Positions 22,139 through 32,323 of a stretch of 64,000 nt of DNA are shown in pieces. The position numbers and the translations under genes are program-made. Numbering within the stretch: position 1 is the first letter of the stretch; every line of letters begins with the position of its first letter. The notes under the pieces are model-generated. The model was not told the DNA's origin and ran no database searches. It worked only from the letters and a program-made list of their open reading frames with translations. Location of the stretch: the NCBI GenBank assembly GCA_030295235.1, contig AP026126.1, positions 1,922,001-1,986,000 of the forward strand, read 5' to 3'. This DNA comes from Fistulifera solaris (lineage: Eukaryota; Bacillariophyta; Bacillariophyceae; Naviculales; Stauroneidaceae).

Positions 22139-23702
22139 TTAACACAGATGCTGTTTCAAATAAGGATAAAATTTATATGTTACGATTGACGTTGAAGATG
22201 AGCAGGAGCCGAGAATTGACCCATAGACGATGCCGCAGCCAAGTCGGCCAAAGACGCCTCTCGAGAACCCCCCTCCGAAGCTATTGAGACTCAGCAATGA
22301 CGATAAGCGGTTCGAACTGCCCAACAAGCCACCGAACGAAAGAGTACTGTTCTCCGGAAAAATGGCTGTAGACGACGGAAGACGGTTCAACAAGTGACTT
22401 GACATACCTCCGCGGCCACTGTTGTTGTTATTGTCATTGCTTCCCTGAAAGCCCGGGTGCGAGTTCAGCAAGGACTGCAAGTTTGCCGCCGAGTCGAACA
22501 TATTGGTACTGGTTTGGTTCGACGATGCCGCCGCATCCATGGCAGCCGTGGCGGGGTTGCTCGAGTTGCTCTGAGCCTGCAACGCAGCCGTAGCAGAACT
22601 AAACCCCGAGTCGCCCGTGGTTTGATTGCTTTGCTTCAATTGCATAAAGTTCTGAAAGCTGTTGTTGCCATTGTTATTGCCTCCGTTTTGTCCCGCGAGA
22701 GCGGCTAATTGAGCTTGCAGCTGCTCAATACTGGCTGCTGTCTTACCGAAACTACTATTGCTACCCGATGCATTGGTGAATTGGCTTTGCTGATTCTGAC
22801 TATTTTCTGGAACCGGTGCGGGAGCGGGCATCGAATTAGAAGCACTTTGATTGACTGCAGCACGGAGCTGCTGATTCTGGAGTTCCTGCAATTGCTGTTG
22901 TTGCTGCTGAAGAGCCAGCAGACTGAGCTGTGCGTGAGGATTATTTTGCCCAAATTGAAGCTGTCCTAATCCAGCACGAAACGCATTCTCTTGTAAAAGA
23001 GCCATTGCGTTGGTGAGCGCTTGGCCATTGAGACCTCCCAAGTTTTGACCTGTAGCCGCAGCAAGGGCTTGCAAGTTCATACCGGCTAAAGCCGGGTTAA
23101 AAGCACCGATCATATCCGAAGCTCGCTGTTGCATAGCTGCTTTCCGTGCGGCAGAGCCGTTCGTCTTGCGCTTAATGAGCAACAAGCTACGAATGTCGGA
23201 CGTAGCAGCATCATTGACATACGAGCACGGACTCATCTTCCCCTTGCCAGCTATTTTACGAAAGCCAAAATAATTGAGTTGGCGCTGAAAGCTGGCAAAT
23301 TTACTATGACGGAAGCTAGCGTAAATATATGAGAGATGAATGGATAAACAAACAAACAACGGAAAGAGAGAGGTTAGAGAAACGGAAATAGAATGACTTC
23401 GCCATTGCGACCCACACGACTGCCGCTACTTACTACTTGTGCAAAACCTCTGCTTCAAGACGCTCCGGATAATGCACACGAATCCTTCCATCCGACCATT
23501 CAATCACCTCATTATTGTCGTCCGTCAACATTTTTGTGAGCTGGTATAAAAACTCGGCAATTGGGTGGTGCTGCCCATTGCGATCTTGGTATTCGTGCGC
23601 AGCATGTCGAAACTCTAGAGAATCGTCGCCGATGTTGAGATTTCCATTCTTGACAACATCCGAACCATCGATGTTTTGAATCTGAGGGGTATCGGCTTCC
23701 AT
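22139..23702 (-). CDS. Heat-shock-factor family transcription factor (HSF copy 2, Gln/Asn-rich)
   Basis: Two exons, 23702-23434 and 23315-22139. The DNA-binding domain begins near residue 48: [40 protein letters not shown], then [20 protein letters not shown] and [20 protein letters not shown]. After it come about 290 residues dominated by Gln, Asn, Ser and Ala ([36 protein letters not shown]), a prion-like composition common in activation regions. The frame is unbroken. The intron splits the Tyr codon of HKY; in copy 1 it splits the preceding Lys codon, so the two introns lie three bases apart in the same phase. The two HSFs share domain layout and are probably paralogs. Confidence 0.87.
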
Positions 23703-24379
23703 GATGATGCTTTCCTTGACTTGGTTTGTCCATAAAAAGAGAAAGAAAATGAAGAACGAGGAACAGTGATTCTCTTCCGCGGCGAATGAATAGCGAAGGT
23801 CGTCGCTGCTCCCCAGCGATATCCAAAATTTCTCATTTCACGTAAAGTCTCCTAGGTTTTCTACGTGAATGTGTTGATTGTGCTTTGCGATGGCGATTTT
23901 ATCCGCTTCGATATCACTATAGCGATTTCCCACTATTTGAATGACGTGGCCTTCTACATTCTCTGCTTACGTGGGTCATTCTGAAAATGTCACAATTCAA
24001 AACAAAAGCCACTTCAAGTCATCAAGTCATACCCTTAACATTTCAATTTTATAGACAATGAGTACTGTGGTATTTTTTGTAGGCCTCCTATTTCCTTAAT
24101 GACGTAGGAACCGACGCACGGTCTACTATTTACTATGGAAGTGGCACAATGCTTGTCACTTGTCAGCTGTCAGTGAAGAACACTGTCGAATGGCGACATA
24201 CTTGGCTGTCGGTCAGACACTTTAAAGAATATTTTAATGCCTCTAAGACTACTACGTATTTATATCAGCAAAGGGCAAAGGGGAAAGAAAGATTTTTTCT
24301 TTTCCGTCGTACGCAAGGAAGAAACAAGCAAAAATATACGGAGTACCATTTGTTTAAAAGTAAGAAGTGAAGCGCAGCG
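23703..24379. other. Intergenic, divergent spacer
   Basis: About 680 bases between head-to-head starts of HSF copy 2 and the allantoin synthase gene. It contains one TACGGAGTA motif at 24337-24345, 35 bases upstream of the plus-strand start. No gene is supported. Confidence 0.4.
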
Positions 24380-25434
24380 ATGAACTATTTGCCTTCCTTC
24401 AAGAGATATCGTTCTATTTCCCTCGCATTGCTACTGCTAACATCACCCTCCTTGACGACTCAAGCTGCGGAAGACAATTGCTTTGCCATGAACAAGCCAA
24501 AAGTCAAAGATCTTACTTCAGACAACATCGTGGATCTTTTGGGAGGAATCTATGAACATTCTCAATGGGTTGCGCAAGAACTTGTAACAGCACATGATCC
24601 ATCATCTTTTAATAGCATTTCAGAACTTGCTGCTACCATGAAATCGATTGTGGATGGAGCATCGCGCGAACAAAAATGGATTTGCTGCTGAAGCACCCCG
24701 ACCTTTGTCAAAAAATAGAGCAAAGAAAGAAACTTACTGCAGACAGTCAAGCAGAGCAATCCAAGGCTGGCTTATCTGATCTCACTGCCGAGGAACTAGA
24801 GCTCTTTAATAAGTTGAACGACGAATACAAGGCAAAGTTCGGTTTTCCTTTTATTTTGGCCGTTCGGAATGCTTCGAAATACACCGTGTTGTCGGCTCTC
24901 GCTGGGCGCGTCAAGCATACAGTTGAAAAAGAGTTTGTCGACGCGCTAGCTCAAGTTCATAAGATTGCGTGGATGCGACTGCTGGACAAAATAGACTACT
25001 CGGATGCGAAAGGATTTTTGACTTGTCACGTGCTAGACACAGCGAACGGAATACCAGGTAAGAACCGGAATTTGGCTGAATGGGGCGACAATGTATATGC
25101 CGACTGCGCTCACTTCTATGTGTTCAGCGGAAAAATGAGAATCACGCTTCATCGATTGTCTGAACCAGCAGGGCTAGTAGGTGAATTTCTGACAAACGAT
25201 GATGGTCGCTTAGAAGGTGGACCTGCTCTAAAAGGTGGAGATCAGTTTATGGTTGGGGAATATGAATGGACTTTCTACGTTGCGGATTACTTTGCTTCTA
25301 AAGGAAACTTTGTTTCGGGAACACCCTTCTTGAATACCATTCCGCTAAGATTTGGAATTGACAATCCAGACGATCACTATCATGTCCCTTTGTTGGTTAG
25401 TCCGTGGGGATTTTCGACCTACAGAGGGTCGTGA
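24380..25434 (+). CDS. Allantoin synthase: OHCU decarboxylase fused to HIU hydrolase
   Basis: The two activities convert 5-hydroxyisourate to OHCU and then to (S)-allantoin in urate breakdown. The N-terminal half is OHCU decarboxylase: LTSDNIVDLLGGIYEHSQWV, LLLKHPDLCQKIEQRKKL, AEQSKAGLSDLTAEEL, LNDEYKAKFGFPFILAVRNA. The C-terminal half is a transthyretin-like HIU hydrolase: LTCHVLDTANGIPG, then YHVPLLVSPWGFSTYRGS, with the diagnostic YRGS end and the His of CHVLD. A frame change occurs at an A run at 24672-24676, between SREQK and MDLLLKHPDL, and looks like an indel error. The N-terminus (FKRYRSISLALLLLTSPSLT) reads as a signal peptide. That is unusual, because plant and animal versions are mostly peroxisomal or cytosolic. 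No C-terminal PTS1 is present. Confidence 0.88.
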
Positions 25435-26199
25435 GTTATTTGGACAGTAACATTTTGATTTTTTTCGCAGCGATTTAATTTGAAATCTTATTTTGCTTGG
25501 TCATTTTAGTAAATGCACAGCTCTTCCTTGGCCTTTGTGATTACGATGCGTTTATCTTCAGTAATTTGCTATGCACGCAACGATTATTTGTTTTGCGTCG
25601 ATTACCTGGTATCCTCGGGAACGTCGAAATTCGTATTAATTATGGACCCAACGCCTAGTACCACTGCATTTCAGTCATGAGTCATGAACGATGATTTTCT
25701 CCGAGTTGTGAGTCTGATTGCTACACTGGTGCCTGCCGTAAGCTCCGTCTACTTTCCTAGCTTGGTGAGCTGCATTTGACTCTTTCAAATTTTAAATTGC
25801 TTTTCGCAGCCAAGTATGATCATTATTTTTTACCATTCCGCTTATCAAGGGTGCACCACAATTTACTCTTTCTGAAAGACTAGATCTAAACACAAAAGAC
25901 TACTTATTTATCGATAGTATTCATGGTAGCTATAGGTTGTTCAGAGCTAAATATGTAAATAGACGGGAATGAATTGACAAGACCGATTGGAAAGTTCTCG
26001 AACACCTAAGAACCTCTTGGTCATTCATTCCCTCGTCGGCATTCCACTTTCATGGCTTCTTCATTATTTTGATAATGAACAATTCTCAAATACTTTTCTC
26101 ACATCAACCAAAGAATTGCTCTCATCAGCTATTTGCGTAGCAGGTAGCAAGGGCCACATCGCTTTTCCAGCGCGATAATCTTAAACAAATACATAGATA
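25435..26199. other. Intergenic with repeat motifs
   Basis: About 765 bases. It holds one TACCTGGTA at 25603-25611 and one copy of the TTTCAGTCATGAG palindromic element at about 25661-25687. A 63-residue open frame at 25987 has no domain support. Confidence 0.4.
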
Positions 26200-27083
26200 A
26201 TGACAATCAATATACTGACCGACAAACAAACGAAGGCGATTGCGGGCCTTCGGTGGGGTTCTACTCATGGACTATTCGGCATTACCGCTGTTGTGTTGGG
26301 GGTTTGCTGCTTGCTGAAACTATCTTTTGGTCGAAACTTGATTTGTATCATACAATTCTTCCCTATTTATATGCTACTGCCGCCTTTGGCAATGCGTTCG
26401 TGGGCTATTCCATGCCGGCACCCAAGCACGGCCAGTTCGCATTCCGGGCGAGTGCCGTGTTTCAAATGTGTCTTCTATACTACGTGGTCCGATTCCTGCC
26501 TTCGTTCCGCAATTACAGCAGTCGATATCTTGATATTGCGGTATGCTTTCCTCTCTTGACCGCATGTTTGCAGTTTCTGCAAATCGCTTTCCAGCAGACA
26601 GATACTGCGTTACAAATAGCGCTTTCGATGGGGACTCTGGCACTTTCCTTGACTCTATTCTACCCGATACAATTAGCATGGGATCCTCTATGGCTAAATT
26701 GCTTGTTGGAGCATCGATATCCCGCACAAGACCTCGCCATGTCTGTCTACATTTACATGCCAGCAACGTACACATTCGCCTTGATTCTATTCGGAGCTAC
26801 GCTTTATTTGCGTAAGATCATTACCGCAACGCAGCTTGGACTCATTTCTCTTTGTTTGGTGACATTCACCTTGTTTGGAACGGTTTTGCTGCAAGAAATA
26901 CAATTGCCCGAAATCAGCGCTCAAGAATTGATCATGGCATGTCCCTCCCCGAATGCTTGGGAAACAGCAACGAGCCCTCGGCTGATACTCGATGTCATGA
27001 TGCAAACTAAATTCGTACAATGGTATTTTGGACTAATTGGGGCTCATCGTATGGAAGAGTATTACACATCAAATTCAGATTAG
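26200..27083 (+). CDS. Polytopic membrane protein, function unknown
   Basis: A protein of about 294 residues with roughly seven hydrophobic segments: near GITAVVLGGLLLAE, ILPYLYATAAFGNAFVGYS, VFQMCLLYYVV, FPLLTACLQFLQIAF, LALSLTLFYPIQLAW, FALILFGATLYL and LGLISLCLVTFTLFGTVLL. The N-terminal 33 residues are in another frame and join the rest at a run of five G at 26298-26302, best read as a one-base error. If that joining is wrong, the start could be ATG 26253. The C-terminus after the last helix is soluble (SAQELIMACPSPNAW, KFVQWYFGLIGAHRMEEYY). I do not recognise the family and find no transporter signature. Confidence 0.5.
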
Positions 27084-27208
27084 AGGAGTATGTACCATTT
27101 TAATTTGATGTACAAAGTCGAGTGTAAATAAGCCGGCTTCAATTTTTTTAACATAATAAACCATGAATACAACATAGAGACACAATGGACATGTAGCAAC
27201 ACTCAAAG

Positions 27209-28369
27209 TTACAGTTTTCCGATTGCTTGTTTTATCGATTCTTTCCACTGAGTCGCCAAATCTGCCGTCTCGGCTTGGAAGTCGAAATTGCGTCCTTCAG
27301 CATGAACGCGGAATGTGTTTCCACTGTCATTCATTAGTTCGACGGAACTCGTGTCGTCCAAAGCAATCATTCGTGTTGCTTTGTTCTTTTCATCTACTTG
27401 AGTCGAATCGAAGTAATAAAGTGATTTGGGGACGGCGACAAGAAGCTTGGTTTTCCATTTTCGGCTGCTCAAGAATCCAATTCCCGAACCTTGCTTTTGC
27501 ACAATGCCTTGAAAGATCACTTCAGTGTGTTCGAGAAGCGTACTGGCGGTAATGATGTTGTCGGTGGAATGATACGGCCGTCCTAGACCGCGAGGGCAAA
27601 GCATTTCGAGAGGGACATTTTCCTCGCGAGCTCTCCATTCCACATATTTGTCCAAATCAAACTCTAGCGTTCCTCCCCATTCTTTCAACATATTCTCTTT
27701 GTTAATGTATTTGGACAAGTGATTAAAATTGGGTTTCAGCTGCAATCGGTCGAAGTCTAGGAATGACGCGCACATCGAGAAACCAGCTGCAACGTATCTC
27801 GGGAGACCACAAAAGTGGATTGCGCCAGTCTGAGAGCCTGGAAAAAAGCGTTTGGCTACGTCAAAAGCCGATCGACTCGCGGCGTCTGGAAAACGAAAGC
27901 AGGAGGTATCTTGTTTCGTTCGAGGTTGCACCTCAATTACACTTAAGGCCTTGCCTGATTTCGAATATGCCGCTACTCGTTGTAGCGCGTAAAGCATTTG
28001 CTGGTTAATCTCGTGTTTATTGCCATGAAAGAAGCCACCAATGACCACGACAATCGGATTTCCCATCAAATCTCTCGCACAGTCTCCCGTTTCAGGATTT
28101 TCTAGAACGACACAACAACCCGAAGGATGTTTCGCACCAGGTGGAGCACGATAGAAAGCACTCACATCTAGAATACTAACAGGATTATCTCGTTTCCACG
28201 CAGCCGCAGTCTCGACAGCTTTCACCGCCGCGGAAACATCCTTACGGTGCATTGATAGAAATGACTCTAATTCTTCGTCACAGATTTCCTGAAGCGACGT
28301 GTCCAGTAATTTGCGCATTTCCGCAATGGCATCTTCAGTATCGGCTTTCGCGGTCTCTGGTTGGCACAT
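27209..28369 (-). CDS. Sec14-like CRAL-TRIO protein with C-terminal PH domain
   Basis: CRAL-TRIO proteins bind and exchange phospholipids or hydrophobic ligands; PH domains recruit to phosphoinositide membranes. The 386-residue frame is unbroken. Residues 20-60 form the short N-terminal helical part (EICDEELESFLSMHRKDV). The CRAL-TRIO fold covers about 70-245: PIVVVIGGFFHGNKHEINQQ, GAIHFCGLPRYVAAGFSMC, LKEWGGTLEFDLDKYVEW. The PH-like domain covers about 280-386: VIFQGIVQKQGSGIGFLSSR, WKTKLLVAVPKSLYYFDS, FQAETADLATQWKESIKQAI, with the conserved Trp of the C-terminal PH helix. Order and length resemble Sec14-PH lipid transfer proteins of protists. No signal peptide is present. The ligand is unknown. 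Confidence 0.82.
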   Translation of the reverse strand: MCQPETAKADTEDAIAEMRKLLDTSLQEICDEELESFLSMHRKDVSAAVKAVETAAAWKRDNPVSILDVSAFYRAPPGAKHPSGCCVVLENPETGDCARDLMGNPIVVVIGGFFHGNKHEINQQMLYALQRVAAYSKSGKALSVIEVQPRTKQDTSCFRFPDAASRSAFDVAKRFFPGSQTGAIHFCGLPRYVAAGFSMCASFLDFDRLQLKPNFNHLSKYINKENMLKEWGGTLEFDLDKYVEWRAREENVPLEMLCPRGLGRPYHSTDNIITASTLLEHTEVIFQGIVQKQGSGIGFLSSRKWKTKLLVAVPKSLYYFDSTQVDEKNKATRMIALDDTSSVELMNDSGNTFRVHAEGRNFDFQAETADLATQWKESIKQAIGKL

Positions 28370-28725
28370 GTCTATTGATGGATTGGATATTATCTATGAG
28401 TACTAGACTTGAAAGGTCATGGTCTTCTTGTACCTCTTGCATTTCTCATTCATCGCTTGTTGCGTGCTTACCGGGTATGGTGTTTGTGGTTGGGTTTGTT
28501 TGGCGATCAACTACGTCATCAAACACAAGAACGTCACATAAACATCTATAGTTAATTTCAACGAATATTTTACTATAGCTATACATGTACTAAATATTTC
28601 AAAGGTTGGTACGAAAACATTTTGTGCGAAGAAATTGTGACAGACTTTTCAGAATTACTTGGTAAGGTCAGCTAAAGCTATTAGAGAGGAGTTCTTCTCG
28701 CGTCGTCGAAGACTTTATAACCTAT
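28370..28725. other. Short intergenic stretch, no gene seen
   Basis: About 350 AT-rich bases between the start of the Sec14-PH gene and the end of the kinase-like gene. Nothing recognisable. Confidence 0.4.
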
Positions 28726-30217
28726 TCATTCAAAGTGTTTGACTGCTTCACGCAAGATTTGAACCACACCAAATATATCGATTCGTTCATCAGGGTTGTA
28801 AATCCAACATCGTTCAATAATGTCGACCATGGTTTGTTCTGCGAAACTTCTCTCCCGAAATCGTGGATCAATTGGTGGCTTTTCTCCCTTCATAATTCTT
28901 TCTTGATATTCCTCTGTGGTCTTAGCTTCGGGTAACACGGTCGAACCGGTCAACACATAATACATGTTAATGCCTAAACTCCAGACGTCAATCTTTTCGT
29001 TCAAAGGGCGATCCAAGTACTCTTCTGGGGCGCGAAACTGTCGGATACAGAAAATGAGTCAGCTTGTCCATTATTTGATAGACGAAGACAGCAGTAATCT
29101 TCGAAGACGTACCTCGCCGTCTCCAGGATTGTTTCTGTAACGACAATACTCGCCGTCCTCTTCATTCCAGAGCATAATCTCGGCTCGATTGAAATCTTGT
29201 AACTTTAGATGCCCCAAGTCATCTATTAAAAATTGCCCGAGATGGATGTCATCATGAACAATGACACCACCAGGATACGCGTGGAGTTTTGACAACGCTT
29301 CGGCCATTTCCAGAGAGTAAAGGATTTTTTCTGTCGCAGTCAAGTTGTTGAGAGGCTGGAGACCCTGTCCACTCTTATCATTTTCGATGAATTTTCCGCG
29401 CTCGATCTCTATCGGGGTCGCTATTTCTTCCAGATCCCCGCCCAATATCCCCTCATTGACAATCGCCAAAGCGCAGAAACCGTATATATCAACAATGTCT
29501 GGCTCAGTTGACATGACCTCTGCTACCACGGCATCCATACGCATGAATTCCAAGTCACGAAAGTCATAAGCGGCGTCCCATCGGTATTTCTTGAAGGCTA
29601 TCAAAGGATCCTGATCCAGTTGCAATAAATGAACTTGTCGATATGCCCCTCTCCGGCATATTCCGCATGACCGTCTTGGATCGAGTTGAGAAAGTCGAGT
29701 TCATGAATCAGGTTACAGTTGATGGGTAGTTTTCGATGCCACGCGACGCGACGGCAATGTTTGGAGGTTCGTATCGAATCATCGTCATATTCCGAATAAG
29801 GATTCCGCACAATGTCGTCGTCAAAGGCGTAGTATGTGTCAATATCGTTTTCGTCAGTGTCTCTATCGTGCGGTGGCCAGTTCTGTTGCTGAAGGACGTC
29901 GATTGCTCGAGGTGCATTTTCCTCCGCAAGAAACTGAATCTTTAATCCTCCATAGTCAGGTGTGGCGACATGCCTTGGTTTTGCGTCATGTAGATGAGGA
30001 AGAAAAGAGTTACGAAAATGTACCATTTTTTTCGGTGAACTAGACTTTCCGGATTGATTCGCACTCGATCTGGAGGAGTGCGTCCGAAGAGGATTCGTAA
30101 AAAAATAATCATCGCTATGAAAGCGAAAAGTTTACATCCCAGAAGAATATAAGAGACAGATAACAGGTTTCTGTCACGATATCTTGCTCGCAGCGGCCGA
30201 TTGGTGATTGGCAACAT
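28726..30217 (-). CDS. Membrane-anchored atypical protein kinase
   Basis: Two exons: 30217-29113 and 29037-28726, with a GTACGT donor and ACAG acceptor joining GDGE to FRAPEEYLD. Residues about 15-40 form a single transmembrane segment (LGCKLFAFIAMIIFLRILFG). The kinase core is C-terminal: PLIAFKKYRW with the likely ATP-binding Lys, GVIVHDDIHLGQFLIDD as catalytic loop, LQDFNRAEIML as the DFG region, FRAPEEY as APE and KIDVWSLGINMYYVLTGS as the F helix. Departures from standard kinases are HDD for HRD, His for the loop Lys, Gln for the Mg-binding Asn, and DFN for DFG. The catalytic Asp and DFN Asp remain, so activity is possible but not certain. Two frame changes, at runs near 30026-30032 and 29646-29649, look like indel errors. 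Confidence 0.75.
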
Positions 30218-30683
30218 GTTTTTTTTGTTGATCTCGTTTGCTTGACGCCGTGCTCAGAAGGGGGAGGTGATTTTTGCGTGCATTGGGTCGCCGCATCATT
30301 TGTTTTCACAGTGCTCTTCCCGTAATCCATTCATAGTGGATGCGCAGTAGTGATACCATGATCATCTCTGTCACGGATTAATGCTAAAAGTATGAGAAGG
30401 TATTAAATAGGAAAGCGTATTGGAGACACCTGATCTGGAAATGGTACAAGTATACGAAGCAGCGTGTCGCAAAATGAAGCAAAAAAAAAGATTACTCCGT
30501 ATTACCAGGTACGTAGTATTATTTGATCAATCCATTTCTCACTGATGGTGCGAGCCTACGACGGGGTCAACTATTATTTACAAAACGTGAGCAAACTCAA
30601 TCATAAGGAGCTTTCAATTCGTTGCGACAAGTAGTAGACATTCGCTCATTTTGTCGATCGTTCGCTCTTTTCGATTTTGTCTT
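30218..30683. other. Intergenic with paired palindromic motifs
   Basis: No gene. TACTCCGTA (30493-30501) and TACCAGGTA (30503-30511) lie next to each other, following an A9 run. This is the only place in the window where these two recurrent motifs touch. Confidence 0.45.
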
Positions 30684-30764
30684 GGAGACACGGGAACGCA
30701 CCTCTGCTTGGTACATTTCTCTACAGGGGGTCTACGTGAGTGTACACTTTTTCCCGCACCTTGC
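30684..30764 (-). repeat. Dispersed repeat, about 80 bp, copy 1
   Basis: The reverse complement runs GCAAGGTGCGGGAAA, then GTAGAGAAATGTACCAAG, CAGAGGTGCGTTCCCGTG and TCTCC. It matches 58905-58985 almost base for base in its right half, and the same core is at 36348-36414. Family unknown; see the findings. Confidence 0.7.
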
Positions 30765-30850
30765 TCAAAACAGCACCTTGACCCTTGACCTCATACGCTG
30801 GTACATTCGAATGCAACAATAAGAAGCACGCATATCCATCATCGTCTTAC

Positions 30851-31580
30851 ATGGCATCTCGATTATCGTATTCTTACGACCCACTCAATTGGGAAATTAC
30901 CGTCGTCAAGAACTCTACCGGGTCTCGTACGCCTCATCATCCGAAACAAGCTCGGAACGGATCCTTCTTGAGCATCAGTTCTCCTTTTCGTGGCCCAAAG
31001 AGAGAAAAACTCCAATCGCTTTCATTGGTCCAACGTAAAAGAATCGGAACAATTATTTGATTTTCCGCAATCCCCGATGAAAAATGCGATTTTGGTTTCC
31101 GCGCACTCCTCGCGAAAAGGACCTTTTCCTCAGAAAACCAAGCAGAACAACCTAAAGAACAAAAGCCAGAGGAGTCATGCGTCGACGAAAGTTACCGTCT
31201 CCTTGAAACCGCCTAAAACCAAACCGGGGAAACGAAAGAAGAAAAAGGGAAAGAACGCGACGACCGCCCCTGCTCAATCACCGTCTCTCAAAGCAACCTC
31301 ATCCACAATTCACTCGCTGGCCTCGGCTCGACCAAAGACTCCCTACAAATTCAATGTCATGCGAAAAATGGTATGGATACGTCCCAAACCCGACGATAAA
31401 TTCTGGATTCGAGGTAGAATCGAGAAATGCGAGCAATCGCGTGTCGATGAGGTTGGGGAAAACGGAAAAGTGTCGAGTACAGAAACCGTCTATCACGTAG
31501 TCAAATGCGCCGACGATGGAACTCTGTATCGCGTTCAGTTGCAACATATGGAACAATCAGAAAACCTTATTTGGTTGTAG
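30851..31580 (+). CDS. Chromatin-cluster paralog A: basic protein with C-terminal Tudor-like domain
   Basis: About 243 residues. The N-terminal 150 are basic and low complexity (PGKRKKKKGKNATTAP). The last 70 residues match the C-termini of paralogs B (35190-35405) and D: RKMVWIRPKPDDKFWIRGRI, then EKCEQSRVDEVGENGKVSS and HVVKCADDGTLYRVQL. They also resemble the first Tudor-like module of the Trithorax-like gene (IRVALNNTTWAEGRIVRYD), so a Tudor-type reader fold is inferred. One frame change at the A run 31005-31009 separates the N-terminal 50 residues. It may be a short stand-alone gene or the tail of a broken older copy; the clean C-terminus and stop favour a gene. Confidence 0.5.
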
Positions 31581-32323
31581 CTAACAGTTAAAGAGAGAGC
31601 CAAACTAAACTGTTTGAATGGTTTTGATGTCGGTGCGTTACGAGCCGGAACAGAAATTCTTTCAGAACTCATTAGCTTTTGGCTCGTGGAGAAAGATTGA
31701 AGGTTTTGGATAAGCAGATCAACGTGATGCTGTCATTTAATATACGATTAACTCTTTTATTGATTCCATTTTCTAGTCATGTGAATTGTTTGAGTGTGGT
31801 GCGTCGTTGTCATGACTGCCATGTGACGATTGCACAACGCTACTGGTACGTCTCTTCATGAAGGATTGGGAACCCCAAGAAAAGAAGAATGATTGTCTGA
31901 AGTCTGAAGTGAATCAACCCATGCGACCTCAAAGCATACACTTGTCGCCAATCAAGGCATTTTTACAGATCAAAGAGCATACATTACTAGCCTTTCAGAA
32001 TTGCTGTGCGCAAAGTCTTCTCACGTTTTCTCTGACGCGTCATAGCATGAAACGATTGAAAAAGATCCTAATTTGGACTTGAATCTGTTCGTTTCGCCAC
32101 TAACTATTGCAGCAAGGCGTACTAGATCGGGTACGATTCGCAAAGCGAAAGGTGACAAGATCGGAGGGAGATAGTTAGTTCGATGCGGATGCGACATGAA
32201 GAAGTCGTTTTTGCGACATGACAACCAGCCACATGGCGGGAAAACGATGACAATGGGTGTCGATCTTTTTCTTCCGTTCTTTGCTATCATGAACACAGTT
32301 CCGCAATGAATTATTCGAGTACA
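31581..32323. other. Intergenic between paralogs A and B
   Basis: About 740 bases with scattered short open frames, none with a recognisable domain. The right end is the promoter region of paralog B. Confidence 0.35.
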
